Of a stretch of 31,768 nucleotides of DNA, positions 6,554 to 12,562 are shown piece by piece. Numbering within the stretch: position 1 is the stretch's first letter; every line of letters begins with the position of its first letter. Location: positions 1 through 31,768 of IMG/VR virus record IMGVR_UViG_3300017971_000175; one strand, 5' to 3'. The translations under genes and the position numbers were made by a program. The notes under the pieces were generated by a model. That model was not told where the DNA came from. It made no database searches and was given only the letters and a program-made list of their open reading frames with translations. The DNA is from a virus.

Positions 6554-6795
6554 TTTGTTTGTGTTTGTATATATACTCGGTTGTTTTTGTTTTCAATTTT
6601 AACAGCGCTATGCACGCCGTATTTAATAACAGGCGCTTCGCTCCATTTTACTATTTGCCAAAACACAAAGGGCTCAACGCGTATAGTGCCGCCGTCTTGT
6701 TTTAGGTCGTTAAGTGCTTTAGAAGCCACTAGGCGCACAAATGCAGGTATTTTCTTGTCGTGCAATACCCGTTCTTGAAATTGTAGGTGGTTCAT
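6550..6795 (-). CDS. Small protein of unknown function
   Basis: 81 aa, unknown family. An N-terminal helix (LQFQERVLHDKKIPAFVRLVASK) is followed by a beta-rich half containing GGTIRVEPFVFWQIVKW. Start ATG 6795 is chosen because it overlaps the preceding stop as ATGA; a start at 6810 would add five residues. It is flanked by two DNA-binding-type small proteins in the same co-translated chain, so it may take part in early regulation or replication. Confidence 0.6.
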   Translation of the reverse strand: MNHLQFQERVLHDKKIPAFVRLVASKALNDLKQDGGTIRVEPFVFWQIVKWSEAPVIKYGVHSAVKIENKNNRVYIQTQTK

Positions 6796-7100
6796 AGCGC
6801 TTTTTTCCATAGGTTAATTTGCTTTCCAAAGTCGCCTGTTACGGTGTCGCCTGTTTTTACAATTAACCCGCGTTTTGCTAGGTTGCTAAATGAACGGCGT
6901 ATTGAAGTGATTGGCGTATTATGCCAACGGCTTTCAGTCAAAGGCTCCATTATTTTAAAGTGCCGCAATGTTCGCTCGGGTGTTACGCCTAGCTGTTCGT
7001 GGCTTTGTATAAATTCTAAAACGCTTTGGTCTTGGCTTTTGGCTTTGGCCTGTGAGTCCTGTAGCTGTTTGCCTGTTTCGTTGTTTGTGTTGTAATACAT
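6792..7100 (-). CDS. Winged-helix DNA-binding protein
   Basis: 102 aa. After a Gln/Ser-rich N-terminus come SVLEFIQSHEQLGVTPERTLRHF (helix, turn, helix), then TPITSIRRSFSNLAKRGLIV, a recognition helix running into the wing, and the wing residues KTGDTVTGDFGK. This is a typical phage winged-helix fold. The ATG follows the leader AAAAACAGAACAATG. It is encoded at the head of the recombination operon, after the third early promoter unit, and may act as an early regulator or replication accessory protein. Confidence 0.7.
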   Translation of the reverse strand: MYYNTNNETGKQLQDSQAKAKSQDQSVLEFIQSHEQLGVTPERTLRHFKIMEPLTESRWHNTPITSIRRSFSNLAKRGLIVKTGDTVTGDFGKQINLWKKAL

Positions 7101-7118
7101 TGTTCTGTTTTTATATGT

Positions 7119-7370
7119 TTAATCTAGGTATCCTCCTTGGTCTATTACTACGTATTTAGTTGGCTTAACTAATTCAAGTTTCCCACCTTCCAACTCAATA
7201 TCACCGCTTACAATGTCAATAAACAACCAAGCATCGTTTCGTCTGTATAACCCTGCTTCATCCCCGCTTGGCGGGTTGCCGTTTCCGCCTCGGTAGTAAT
7301 TAGCGGCACTTAATTTTCTTTGAGCCGCGTAATAATTTTCTTTGCTGTTAAAATGGTATCTTTTTTTCAT
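7119..7370 (-). CDS. Small protein of unknown function
   Basis: 83 aa, unknown. It begins KKRYHFNSKENYYAAQ, then a Gly/Asn-rich turn (RGGNGNPPSGDEAG) and a beta-strand-rich C-terminal half (AWLFIDIVSGDIELEGGKLEL). The ATG is preceded by AACAACAGAAAACATG, the recurrent leader of this phage, and 20 bases further upstream by the GGGGC/GCCCC hairpin that is repeated near 28584. Confidence 0.6.
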   Translation of the reverse strand: MKKRYHFNSKENYYAAQRKLSAANYYRGGNGNPPSGDEAGLYRRNDAWLFIDIVSGDIELEGGKLELVKPTKYVVIDQGGYLD

Positions 7371-7390
7371 GTTTTCTGTTGTTTTATTGT

Positions 7391-7412
7391 GGGGCGTTCT
7401 TATGGTTGCCCC
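7391..7412 (-). repeat. Repeated GGGGC-N12-GCCCC hairpin, copy 1
   Basis: On the minus strand GGGGCAACCATAAGAACGCCCC can form a 5-bp G/C stem. The same 24-base stretch (with GT on its flank) recurs exactly at 28582-28605. Both copies lie a few bases after the stop of the first gene of a unit driven by the early promoter/operator. It may be a weak terminator, an RNA-processing site or a 3'-end stabiliser. Confidence 0.75.
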
Positions 7413-7419
7413 CTTTGGT

Positions 7420-7740
7420 TTATACTACTGAGTAATCGTAAATTCTTTTGTATGATTTTTCAATCTTTTTGCAAGCATCATCAAAACTATCAGCTTTTAC
7501 AGTTTTATTGTAGTTTGTGATTTGGTCACCCCTCCAAGCGTCAACGTTAAATGTGTATTCTTTTTTGGTTGCTTGTTCTACTTTAGTCGATTGCTTTACG
7601 CTTTCAAGTTCTGCGTATTGCTTCTGTAAGTTTTCATTCAGAAAGTAAACCCCTAATTCGTCTTCGTACTTAGATACTAAAAATGTCATGCCTTCGTACT
7701 GAACTTTGATTGAGTTGGTGTTGATTTGTATTGTTTTCAT
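7420..7740 (-). CDS. Early small protein, unknown function
   Basis: 106 aa, unknown. It starts at ATG 7740 (MKTIQINTNSIKVQYEG), which follows the leader AACAACAGAAAACATG; the longer frame to 7776 runs through the promoter and is rejected. The N-terminal half looks beta-rich, then there is a charged helix and a second alpha/beta part ending DDACKKIEKSYKRIYDYSVV. It is the first gene after the early promoter/operator at 7764-7796, with a predicted 5' UTR under 20 bases. It is followed by the repeated GGGGC/GCCCC hairpin. Confidence 0.65.
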   Translation of the reverse strand: MKTIQINTNSIKVQYEGMTFLVSKYEDELGVYFLNENLQKQYAELESVKQSTKVEQATKKEYTFNVDAWRGDQITNYNKTVKADSFDDACKKIEKSYKRIYDYSVV

Positions 7741-7763
7741 GTTTTCTGTTGTTTTTGTTGACA

Positions 7764-7796
7764 CAAATATAATCATATTTTTGTTACCGCAACAAA
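7764..7796 (-). promoter_or_regulatory. Early promoter with overlapping operator, copy 1
   Basis: The minus strand reads TTTGTTGCGGTAACAAA (palindrome TTTGTT-N5-AACAAA at 7780-7796) and then TATATTTG (7764-7771), a match to the Bacteroidota -7 element TAnnTTTG. The TTG inside the palindrome is 18 bases upstream, suitable for the -33 element. The palindrome therefore covers the -33 region as an operator would. Confidence 0.75.
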
Positions 7797-7810
7797 TAAA
7801 TAGATTTTTC

Positions 7811-8161
7811 TTAGATTTTTTTTGCAGTTAACGTTTCTTTGACTGTGCCCTGCCTTATGTATTTATGGCAACTTCCCATTGACCAATGCGCCAAATATCT
7901 AAGGCGTGTCCGTATTAGGTGTTCTACTTCGTGTTTTTCCCACCTGTCGGGGTTGTACGTTATCTTCATGCAGTTTTTAACGTGTTCCGTACCCGTGTCT
8001 AGTATTCTAAACTTCGGGTTAGCATAGTTTGCAATACGGTTTAAATAAATTGCGTGCGTGCCGTACTGTGAAGGGTCTGTAATATACACGGTTTCCACCT
8101 TTAGGCCCATCGCGTCAAAGGTTTTTAACGCTTGTTTGTATGGTAATTGTTTCAGTCGCAT
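7811..8161 (-). CDS. Early protein of unknown function
   Basis: 116 aa, unknown. Start ATG 8161 follows AAAAAAACAGAACAAAATG, matching the phage's leader pattern; a start at 8188 (TAATG overlap) would add nine residues. The sequence is basic and mixed alpha/beta, with aromatic and His residues near the C-terminus (HWSMGSCHKYIRQGTV). No catalytic motif is recognised. It is the last gene of the unit that begins at promoter 8726-8761. Confidence 0.55.
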   Translation of the reverse strand: MRLKQLPYKQALKTFDAMGLKVETVYITDPSQYGTHAIYLNRIANYANPKFRILDTGTEHVKNCMKITYNPDRWEKHEVEHLIRTRLRYLAHWSMGSCHKYIRQGTVKETLTAKKI

Positions 8162-8187
8162 TTTGTTCTGTTTTTTTAGTGTTTTCA

Positions 8188-8412
8188 TTAGTGGTTATCC
8201 CATTGTGCGTTTCCTAACATAGCTTGTTCTAAGGTGCTTAGTTCAACGTGACAATGCTGAAAATGTGCTCTTACAAAATCTATAGCTTCGTCCATTGTAA
8301 AAAAGTTTTCGCCCTGTAGGTTAACCAACAATTTAAAATCAAGGTCAAAGCCTGTTCTTACAAAAATTGCATCTGTTAACCGTGATACCTGTTGTGCTGT
8401 TAAATTTTCCAT
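8188..8412 (-). CDS. Small early protein, unknown function
   Basis: 74 aa, acidic. It reads as two helices around a central FFTMDEAIDFVRAHF segment. The N-terminal MENLTAQQVSRLTDAIF resembles a compact helical bundle. The leader AAAAACAGAACAATG precedes the start. No family is recognised. Small acidic early proteins of this kind are often anti-host or anti-defence factors, but nothing in the sequence proves that. Confidence 0.6.
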   Translation of the reverse strand: MENLTAQQVSRLTDAIFVRTGFDLDFKLLVNLQGENFFTMDEAIDFVRAHFQHCHVELSTLEQAMLGNAQWDNH

Positions 8413-8436
8413 TGTTCTGTTTTTAGTTGTTTGTTT

Positions 8437-8700
8437 TTACCCTAGTGTCAATACGGCTTTGCCTGCCTTAAAGGCAAAACGGCCGTCTTTTAGCTGTTTC
8501 CAAAATTTGGCTTTGCCGCTTGTTTGTATTAGCCTGCCATTTTCTAAAAGGCCTACCGTGCCGTCAAAGCTGAATGATTTTTTGTTGCGCTTGGTTATGG
8601 TTACTCGCCCAACAGCGCCCGAAATAATAACACCAATACAGCGCGTGTCGTTAAACTTTGCTGTTTGTGCTGTTTGAATTGCGTTTTGTAGTGTTTCCAT
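8437..8700 (-). CDS. Small early protein, unknown function
   Basis: 87 aa. A short N-terminal helix (ETLQNAIQTAQTAKF) precedes a series of beta strands (IGVIISGAVGRVTITKRN, FSFDGTVGLL, RLIQTSGKAKFW, FAFKAGKAVLTL), suggesting a small barrel or sandwich. It is the first gene after promoter/operator 8726-8761 and its ATG follows AACAACAGAACAATG. Unknown function. Confidence 0.6.
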   Translation of the reverse strand: METLQNAIQTAQTAKFNDTRCIGVIISGAVGRVTITKRNKKSFSFDGTVGLLENGRLIQTSGKAKFWKQLKDGRFAFKAGKAVLTLG

Positions 8701-8725
8701 TGTTCTGTTGTTTTAAATGTTGACA

Positions 8726-8761
8726 CAAATGTATAAAACATTTTTGTTACCACAACAAAAA
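8726..8761 (-). promoter_or_regulatory. Early promoter with overlapping operator, copy 2
   Basis: On the minus strand a perfect 8-bp inverted repeat TTTTTGTT-GTGGT-AACAAAAA (8741-8761) is followed by TACATTTG (8726-8733), a TAnnTTTG -7 element. The -33 TTG lies 19 bases upstream of it. The T-run of the preceding terminator is shared with the left arm of the palindrome. Confidence 0.8.
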
Positions 8762-8785
8762 GGGGGATTATTTCTAACCCCCCCC
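8757..8785 (-). terminator. Rho-independent terminator after DUF932 gene
   Basis: On the minus strand a G-run (8778-8785) pairs with CCCCC (8762-8766) across an A/T-rich loop and is followed by TTTTTG. It directly abuts promoter copy 2. Confidence 0.75.
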
Positions 8786-8798
8786 TGTGCATTTGGTT

Positions 8799-9650
8799 TT
8801 AAGCGCCTACGGTTACGAGTTCTTTTTGTAGGATATTAAAGGCCTTTGCGTTCTTTTTGTAGCCTTGTCCATACATTAGGTGTCGCTCGTCTTTGTTGGC
8901 TGTTTCTAAATGGTTTGTGTAATACGTTACGCCGTTAAACAAACCCCAAAGGCTGTTTCCTTTTTCGGCTGTTTCGTGGCTTACAGCGTAATCAAATTTG
9001 TTTAGCAGGTTTTGTTTCCGCGTGCTAATTTCGTCGCCTGTTACGGCAAATATTGCATTACGTACGCGCTCGGTTACTTCGCTTGACAATTGTACGCCGT
9101 CAAATTTTGCGAACGTTTGCATTAACTGTTCGTCGCTTTGCATAGCCTGCTCAAACTGTTTTACAGCAATTGCAAGCCTGTCGCTAGCCGAAGCCGTGTG
9201 TCTAAAACGCTCTAGGTCGCGCATAGCTAGGTGGAACATATTTTGGCAACTTACAACCGTATTCGTAGAACCAAAGCCGATTGAACTGCTTCCGTCGTGG
9301 CTGTTTAGGCACGTGATATAACGCTTTAAAGTGTCGGGCCCTATTGTTTTGTCTGCTAGGCTTAGTTGATAATATACCTTTTTGCCTTGCTTTAGGTCGC
9401 CGCCCTTTAGGTTGCCGCCGAACCTGTTTTGTATGCCAACCATAATTTCGGCAAGTTCCGCGTTTTGTAAAATACTGTAACGGCCTTTTACTGTGCCTAA
9501 ATAACCGTCGTTGTCGTTGCGGTACATTCCAAAGGCGTTTGTTTCTAGTTCTTTTACGCCGTCTTCTGTAACCTTGTGCGCAACCAATGGCAGTTTTTCA
9601 ACTTCCCAATTTGTGCCTGTGCTGTTTAGTAATTCGTTGACTGTTTTCAT
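8799..9650 (-). CDS. DUF932 phage/plasmid-like protein
   Basis: 283 aa, matching the DUF932 (phage/plasmid-like) family. It has an N-terminal domain with LGTVKGRYSILQNAEL (about residues 51-66), the family's 'sv.s.rY.ivqn.e' segment, then a KVYYQLSL strand, YITCLNSHDGSSSIGFGSTNTVVSCQN (about 110-137), and a helical C-terminal half ending in a GLFNGVTYYTNH motif. Family members are common on phages and plasmids as early proteins, but the biochemical role is unknown. It is the largest early gene, transcribed from promoter 10069-10102 and followed by a terminator. Confidence 0.85.
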   Translation of the reverse strand: MKTVNELLNSTGTNWEVEKLPLVAHKVTEDGVKELETNAFGMYRNDNDGYLGTVKGRYSILQNAELAEIMVGIQNRFGGNLKGGDLKQGKKVYYQLSLADKTIGPDTLKRYITCLNSHDGSSSIGFGSTNTVVSCQNMFHLAMRDLERFRHTASASDRLAIAVKQFEQAMQSDEQLMQTFAKFDGVQLSSEVTERVRNAIFAVTGDEISTRKQNLLNKFDYAVSHETAEKGNSLWGLFNGVTYYTNHLETANKDERHLMYGQGYKKNAKAFNILQKELVTVGA

Positions 9651-9677
9651 GTTTTGTGTTGTTTTAATTGTTTGTTT

Positions 9678-9866
9678 TTAAAATTTTGTGATTTTTCCTG
9701 TAAAGTTGTTTTTCTTTCCAATTACGGGATAAGCCTGTATCGTGTAATGACCAAGAAATTTGTCATAACAGTGGATAGTTTGTTTTGGCCCTGCAATTGC
9801 GGTATGACTTTTATCAGCCTTGTTATAGCTATTTACAAGCCCTTTTGCACTTCTTGTGATATTCAT
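9678..9866 (-). CDS. Small early protein, unknown function
   Basis: 62 aa, basic (MNITRSAKGLVNSYNKADKS...). The predicted C-terminal half is beta-rich with several Tyr and Gly residues (YDKFLGHYTIQAYPVIGKK). Translation is supported by the perfect leader AACAACAGAAAACATG and by its place between two other early genes. No family is recognised. Confidence 0.6.
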   Translation of the reverse strand: MNITRSAKGLVNSYNKADKSHTAIAGPKQTIHCYDKFLGHYTIQAYPVIGKKNNFTGKITKF

Positions 9867-9900
9867 GTTTTCTGTTGTTTTAATTGTTTGTTTTTGTTGT

Positions 9901-10044
9901 TTACTTGTTTAATTGTTTTGCACACCAAGCATGAAGCGCAATTTGGCTACCGTGCTCGGCTATTAGTTCGCTATACTTTTCAGCAGGTATGTTTAAAAAC
10001 TGCATTGTTTGTAAAATTTCGTAGGCTAATTTGATTTTTGACAT
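9901..10044 (-). CDS. Very small early protein
   Basis: 47 aa, probably two helices: LAYEILQTMQFLNIPAEKY and ELIAEHGSQIALHAWCAKQL. It starts at ATG 10044 and stops at TAA 9901-9903. It is the first gene behind promoter/operator 10069-10102. Despite its size the composition is protein-like and in phase with the unit's organisation. Function unknown. Confidence 0.6.
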   Translation of the reverse strand: MSKIKLAYEILQTMQFLNIPAEKYSELIAEHGSQIALHAWCAKQLNK

Positions 10045-10068
10045 GACTGTTTGTTTTAATTGATGACA

Positions 10069-10102
10069 CAAACATAAGTATTATTTTGTTACCACAACAA
10101 AA
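10069..10102 (-). promoter_or_regulatory. Early promoter with overlapping operator, copy 3
   Basis: On the minus strand TTTTGTT-GTGGT-AACAAAA (10084-10102) is followed by TATGTTTG (10069-10076), with 18 bases between the -33 TTG and the -7 element. The T-run of a terminator begins seven bases upstream. It drives the first early unit. Confidence 0.8.
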
Positions 10103-10108
10103 CAAAGG

Positions 10109-10143
10109 AAAAAAAATTGAACTTTTTTTGGTTTTGAGTTCAA
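10109..10143 (-). terminator. Terminator ending the lysis/late operon
   Basis: On the minus strand TTGAACT (10137-10143) pairs with AGTTCAA (10117-10123) across a 13-base loop and is followed by eight T. It lies just after the stop of the phosphoesterase gene. Confidence 0.75.
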
Positions 10144-10144
10144 A

Positions 10145-10858
10145 TTAAAGTTGCATCAATTCATTTATTGCCGTGTGGCCGCCTAAAATTACAGCGCAAC
10201 CAATAGCAGGCTTCTTCCCGCGCTTGGCGTAACTAAACGCGTATCGGTCGTTGTCTATACCACACCCAACCTGACAACCAAATATTCTAAAATTTTGCCC
10301 GACAAACCATTCCGTGTAAGACTGTGTGTGTAAATGGCCTTGAACGGTGCTTTGCATGTCGGCGCGGCACTTGGTGCGCGCTGTGCCGCCTTCGCCGTGT
10401 ATGTATTGAACATTATCGTAAACAACACGGTCAGCAAAATTCCAAGTCGGCGCGCCTAACACTTCGTTAAACGTTTTTATCCACGCTTTAGGTATACCGC
10501 CCGTGAACGCTTTTCGGCTTATTATACGGTCATGATTCCCAACCACAACGTCGGCAACAGGGAACGCGTCAATCCAACGCTTTAAACGCTTTATTGCTAG
10601 TTCTAATTCTTGGCCGCCGCCCATACCGTCGGGGTCTGTTTCGTGATACGAACTGTAATGCGAATCAATGCAGTCGCCGATGAATATTACTTGGTTACAA
10701 TTGTGTTTCCTGTAGGTGTGTTTACAGAAGTCTAAATATTCATCTAGGCAAAACGGTTCGTGCAGGTCGCCAATAACTAAAATTCGGCGTTCTTTACGCG
10801 TTAGGTTGTGCCACGCGTCTAACGCTTGGCCCTTTATACGTGGGCGAAAATCACTCAT
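10145..10858 (-). CDS. Calcineurin-like metallophosphoesterase
   Basis: 237 aa. All canonical motifs are present in order: GDLHEP (D31, H33), GDCIDSH (about 60), GNHDR (about 108), a histidine in YIHGEGG, and QGHLHTQ (about 175). The fold binds two metals and hydrolyses phosphoesters. Phage members act on nucleic-acid ends, nucleotides or protein phosphates; the substrate here is unknown. It is the last gene of the late operon, its ATG overlaps the previous stop (ATGA), and a terminator follows. Confidence 0.9.
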   Translation of the reverse strand: MSDFRPRIKGQALDAWHNLTRKERRILVIGDLHEPFCLDEYLDFCKHTYRKHNCNQVIFIGDCIDSHYSSYHETDPDGMGGGQELELAIKRLKRWIDAFPVADVVVGNHDRIISRKAFTGGIPKAWIKTFNEVLGAPTWNFADRVVYDNVQYIHGEGGTARTKCRADMQSTVQGHLHTQSYTEWFVGQNFRIFGCQVGCGIDNDRYAFSYAKRGKKPAIGCAVILGGHTAINELMQL

Positions 10859-11049
10859 TGAGGTTGTACCACGTCTGCAAATTCGGGGTCTATTGAACGT
10901 ATCTTACGCAACAGGTCGGCCCAATCTATTTTCGCTTGGAAACGTTCTAATTCTGTTGAATCTACACCTAAGTTAGATTGAATCTTTGCGTTCTTTTTCA
11001 AGAGCTTGTCTATTGCTTCGCGTGCTATAGGGTTTTCGTTGTATATCAT
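10855..11049 (-). CDS. Small helical protein, unknown function
   Basis: 64 aa, almost entirely helical and charged (REAIDKLLKKNAKIQSNLG, ELERFQAKIDWADLLRKIRS). No recognised domain. It overlaps both neighbours by 4 bases, linking the spanin-like gene to the phosphoesterase. Possibly an accessory subunit of one of them; no direct evidence. Confidence 0.6.
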   Translation of the reverse strand: MIYNENPIAREAIDKLLKKNAKIQSNLGVDSTELERFQAKIDWADLLRKIRSIDPEFADVVQPQ

Positions 11050-11645
11050 CTGTTTATTATGTTTCGGCCTACGCCAACGCCTACAAAGTGTTGACCGTTG
11101 TAACCGTAGTTTAGCCCAAAATAAGTCTTTTTAACTGTTGCCTGCAGGCCAACGGCTAACAAAGGCGTGTAATTTTCGCTGAAATCACTTTGCAGGCCGA
11201 CTAAACCGTGAACACCTAACGCCCAACGTAACGGCTGTTTCTTGGGTTGGAAACTTACAGTTAGGTTTTCCGTACGGTTTTGGTAATTGTCCCAAGCAAT
11301 ACGCGCATAATAGCAGGTTTCGTCTATAGCTGTGTCGTATTTAGCTACTTCCGTCAACCACGCTTCTACAATCCTTACCGTATCAATCAATAACAGCGTG
11401 TCTAAGCGATTAACTACCTTTTCGCGGTATATTGTGTCAACCGTTGTAATAACTTGCCGTTTAACGAATCTAACGGTGTCTGTTCGCCAACGGTCTACGT
11501 ATTCAATTGTCGGCACGGGGCGTTCAATTGTTTTTATTACAGGCGCGGTCTTGCAACCCTTAGCGGCCACAATAACACCTAGTAGAAAGGCCATAAGGTA
11601 CGGCCCGAACGTTTTTATTAAATAAATTCTGAATTGCCCGTCCAA
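11046..11645 (-). CDS. Membrane-anchored protein in lysis cassette, spanin-like
   Basis: 199 aa. One N-terminal membrane segment (about residues 8-30, including AFLLGVIVAAKG) precedes an extended region rich in V-D-T repeats (DTVRFVKRQ, TTVDTIYREKV, LLIDTVRIVEAW) that would lie in the periplasm. The C-terminal part is rich in alternating Gly/aromatic strands, like a small outer-membrane beta structure. Following holin and endolysin genes, a spanin-type role is plausible. TTG 11645 is the likely start because it keeps the whole membrane helix; it overlaps the endolysin by 28 bases. ATG 11594 would cut the helix. Confidence 0.5.
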   Translation of the reverse strand: MDGQFRIYLIKTFGPYLMAFLLGVIVAAKGCKTAPVIKTIERPVPTIEYVDRWRTDTVRFVKRQVITTVDTIYREKVVNRLDTLLLIDTVRIVEAWLTEVAKYDTAIDETCYYARIAWDNYQNRTENLTVSFQPKKQPLRWALGVHGLVGLQSDFSENYTPLLAVGLQATVKKTYFGLNYGYNGQHFVGVGVGRNIINR

Positions 11646-12103
11646 AGCCCTATTTCATCTTCACGCCTAGCAACTAAACCATTTAGAATCCTGCCTTTGG
11701 CTTTGTTCCAACGCCTAAATTCATCGGGTATTAAATCCCAATCGGGTTTTGTGTTAATCCAAGAAAGTAAAGTTGATTTTGACAGGTTGCCGATGCCTAC
11801 GTTATACGTGAAAGAAATAAGCGCGGCTAATTGGTTGTCCGTCAACTTTGCTTCTAATACGCCTTCCACCTGTTTTTTAACGCTTGCCGCAAAGTGTGCT
11901 AGTATTTGTTCGCCCTTTTTTTTGTCAATTTTAGGGTCTTCTATTGTAACGCGTTCGCCTGTTGGATACATTGTGTTTCCGTAACCTATTGTCGGCACAC
12001 CTGCAGGGCACAAATAAGGTTCGGCGCTAAACCCTTCCCATTTTTTAATGACCTGCACGGCTAATTCAATAGACTTGTCTTTTGCTTGTTTCTTTTTTGC
12101 CAT
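11618..12103 (-). CDS. GH24 endolysin (T4-type lysozyme)
   Basis: 161 aa, the usual length for the family. The catalytic Glu is in KKWEGF (E23) and the Thr in GVPTIGYGNT (T38). The position normally held by the catalytic Asp is Cys (C32, in PYLCPAG), as in a known subset of phage lysozymes. The C-terminal lobe has ALISFTYNVG and RRWNKAKGRILNGLVARRE, the conserved substrate-cleft helices. The Lys-rich N-terminus lacks a signal peptide, so release depends on the holin encoded just upstream. Cleaves peptidoglycan beta-1,4 bonds. Confidence 0.9.
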   Translation of the reverse strand: MAKKKQAKDKSIELAVQVIKKWEGFSAEPYLCPAGVPTIGYGNTMYPTGERVTIEDPKIDKKKGEQILAHFAASVKKQVEGVLEAKLTDNQLAALISFTYNVGIGNLSKSTLLSWINTKPDWDLIPDEFRRWNKAKGRILNGLVARREDEIGLWTGNSEFI

Positions 12104-12107
12104 TGTT

Positions 12108-12335
12108 CTACATTTTGCAACGGTTTTCTTTTAGTTCTGAACGCATTTCTACCAACGCTTTGGTGTTGTCGCTTATTACGTCGCTAAACTTTTCCACGTG
12201 CTTGTCGTTAGCGTCTTGCCAATCCTTCCGTTCTTCTCGGTGTATATCGGTCAGCTTGTTTAAATAGTAAACCAACACGGCAAGAAATATTCCCGCTATT
12301 CCGTAACTCGCTAAAGCCTCAAGTATTGCGTCCAT
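12108..12335 (-). CDS. Holin-like membrane protein
   Basis: 75 aa with one N-terminal membrane helix (SYGIAGIFLAVLVYYL, about residues 9-25), then a highly charged helix REERKDWQDANDKHVEKF. This is the layout of BhlA/class III-type holins: one membrane segment and a soluble coiled tail. It lies four bases before the endolysin, which supports a role in timed membrane permeabilisation. TAATG overlap with the upstream gene. Confidence 0.7.
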   Translation of the reverse strand: MDAILEALASYGIAGIFLAVLVYYLNKLTDIHREERKDWQDANDKHVEKFSDVISDNTKALVEMRSELKENRCKM

Positions 12336-12553
12336 TATAACACTAAGTTTCCTTGTTCATCAATATCGGGAACTATTCCGAACTCCGCTAACTTCGCTAA
12401 CCATTCAGCTTCGTCTGTTGTAATGTGCCACGAAAAAGGACACGTAGTAACTTCCGTTGGGTCTGTCCATCCGTAGCCTTGAACTGCTTCTTCTGTTTCG
12501 TCAGTCCACGCAATCCAATACGTGCGCTGTGAAGGGTATTTAATTTCGTTCAT
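12335..12553 (-). CDS. Small protein of unknown function
   Basis: 72 aa, acidic and aromatic-rich (RTYWIAWTDETEEAVQGYGW). The pattern suggests a small beta-rich domain followed by a helix (DEAEWLAKLAEFG). It is placed between the adhesin-like protein and the holin, so it may be a structural or chaperone partner of the former. Not recognised. Confidence 0.6.
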   Translation of the reverse strand: MNEIKYPSQRTYWIAWTDETEEAVQGYGWTDPTEVTTCPFSWHITTDEAEWLAKLAEFGIVPDIDEQGNLVL

Positions 12554-12562
12554 CGCTTGAGT

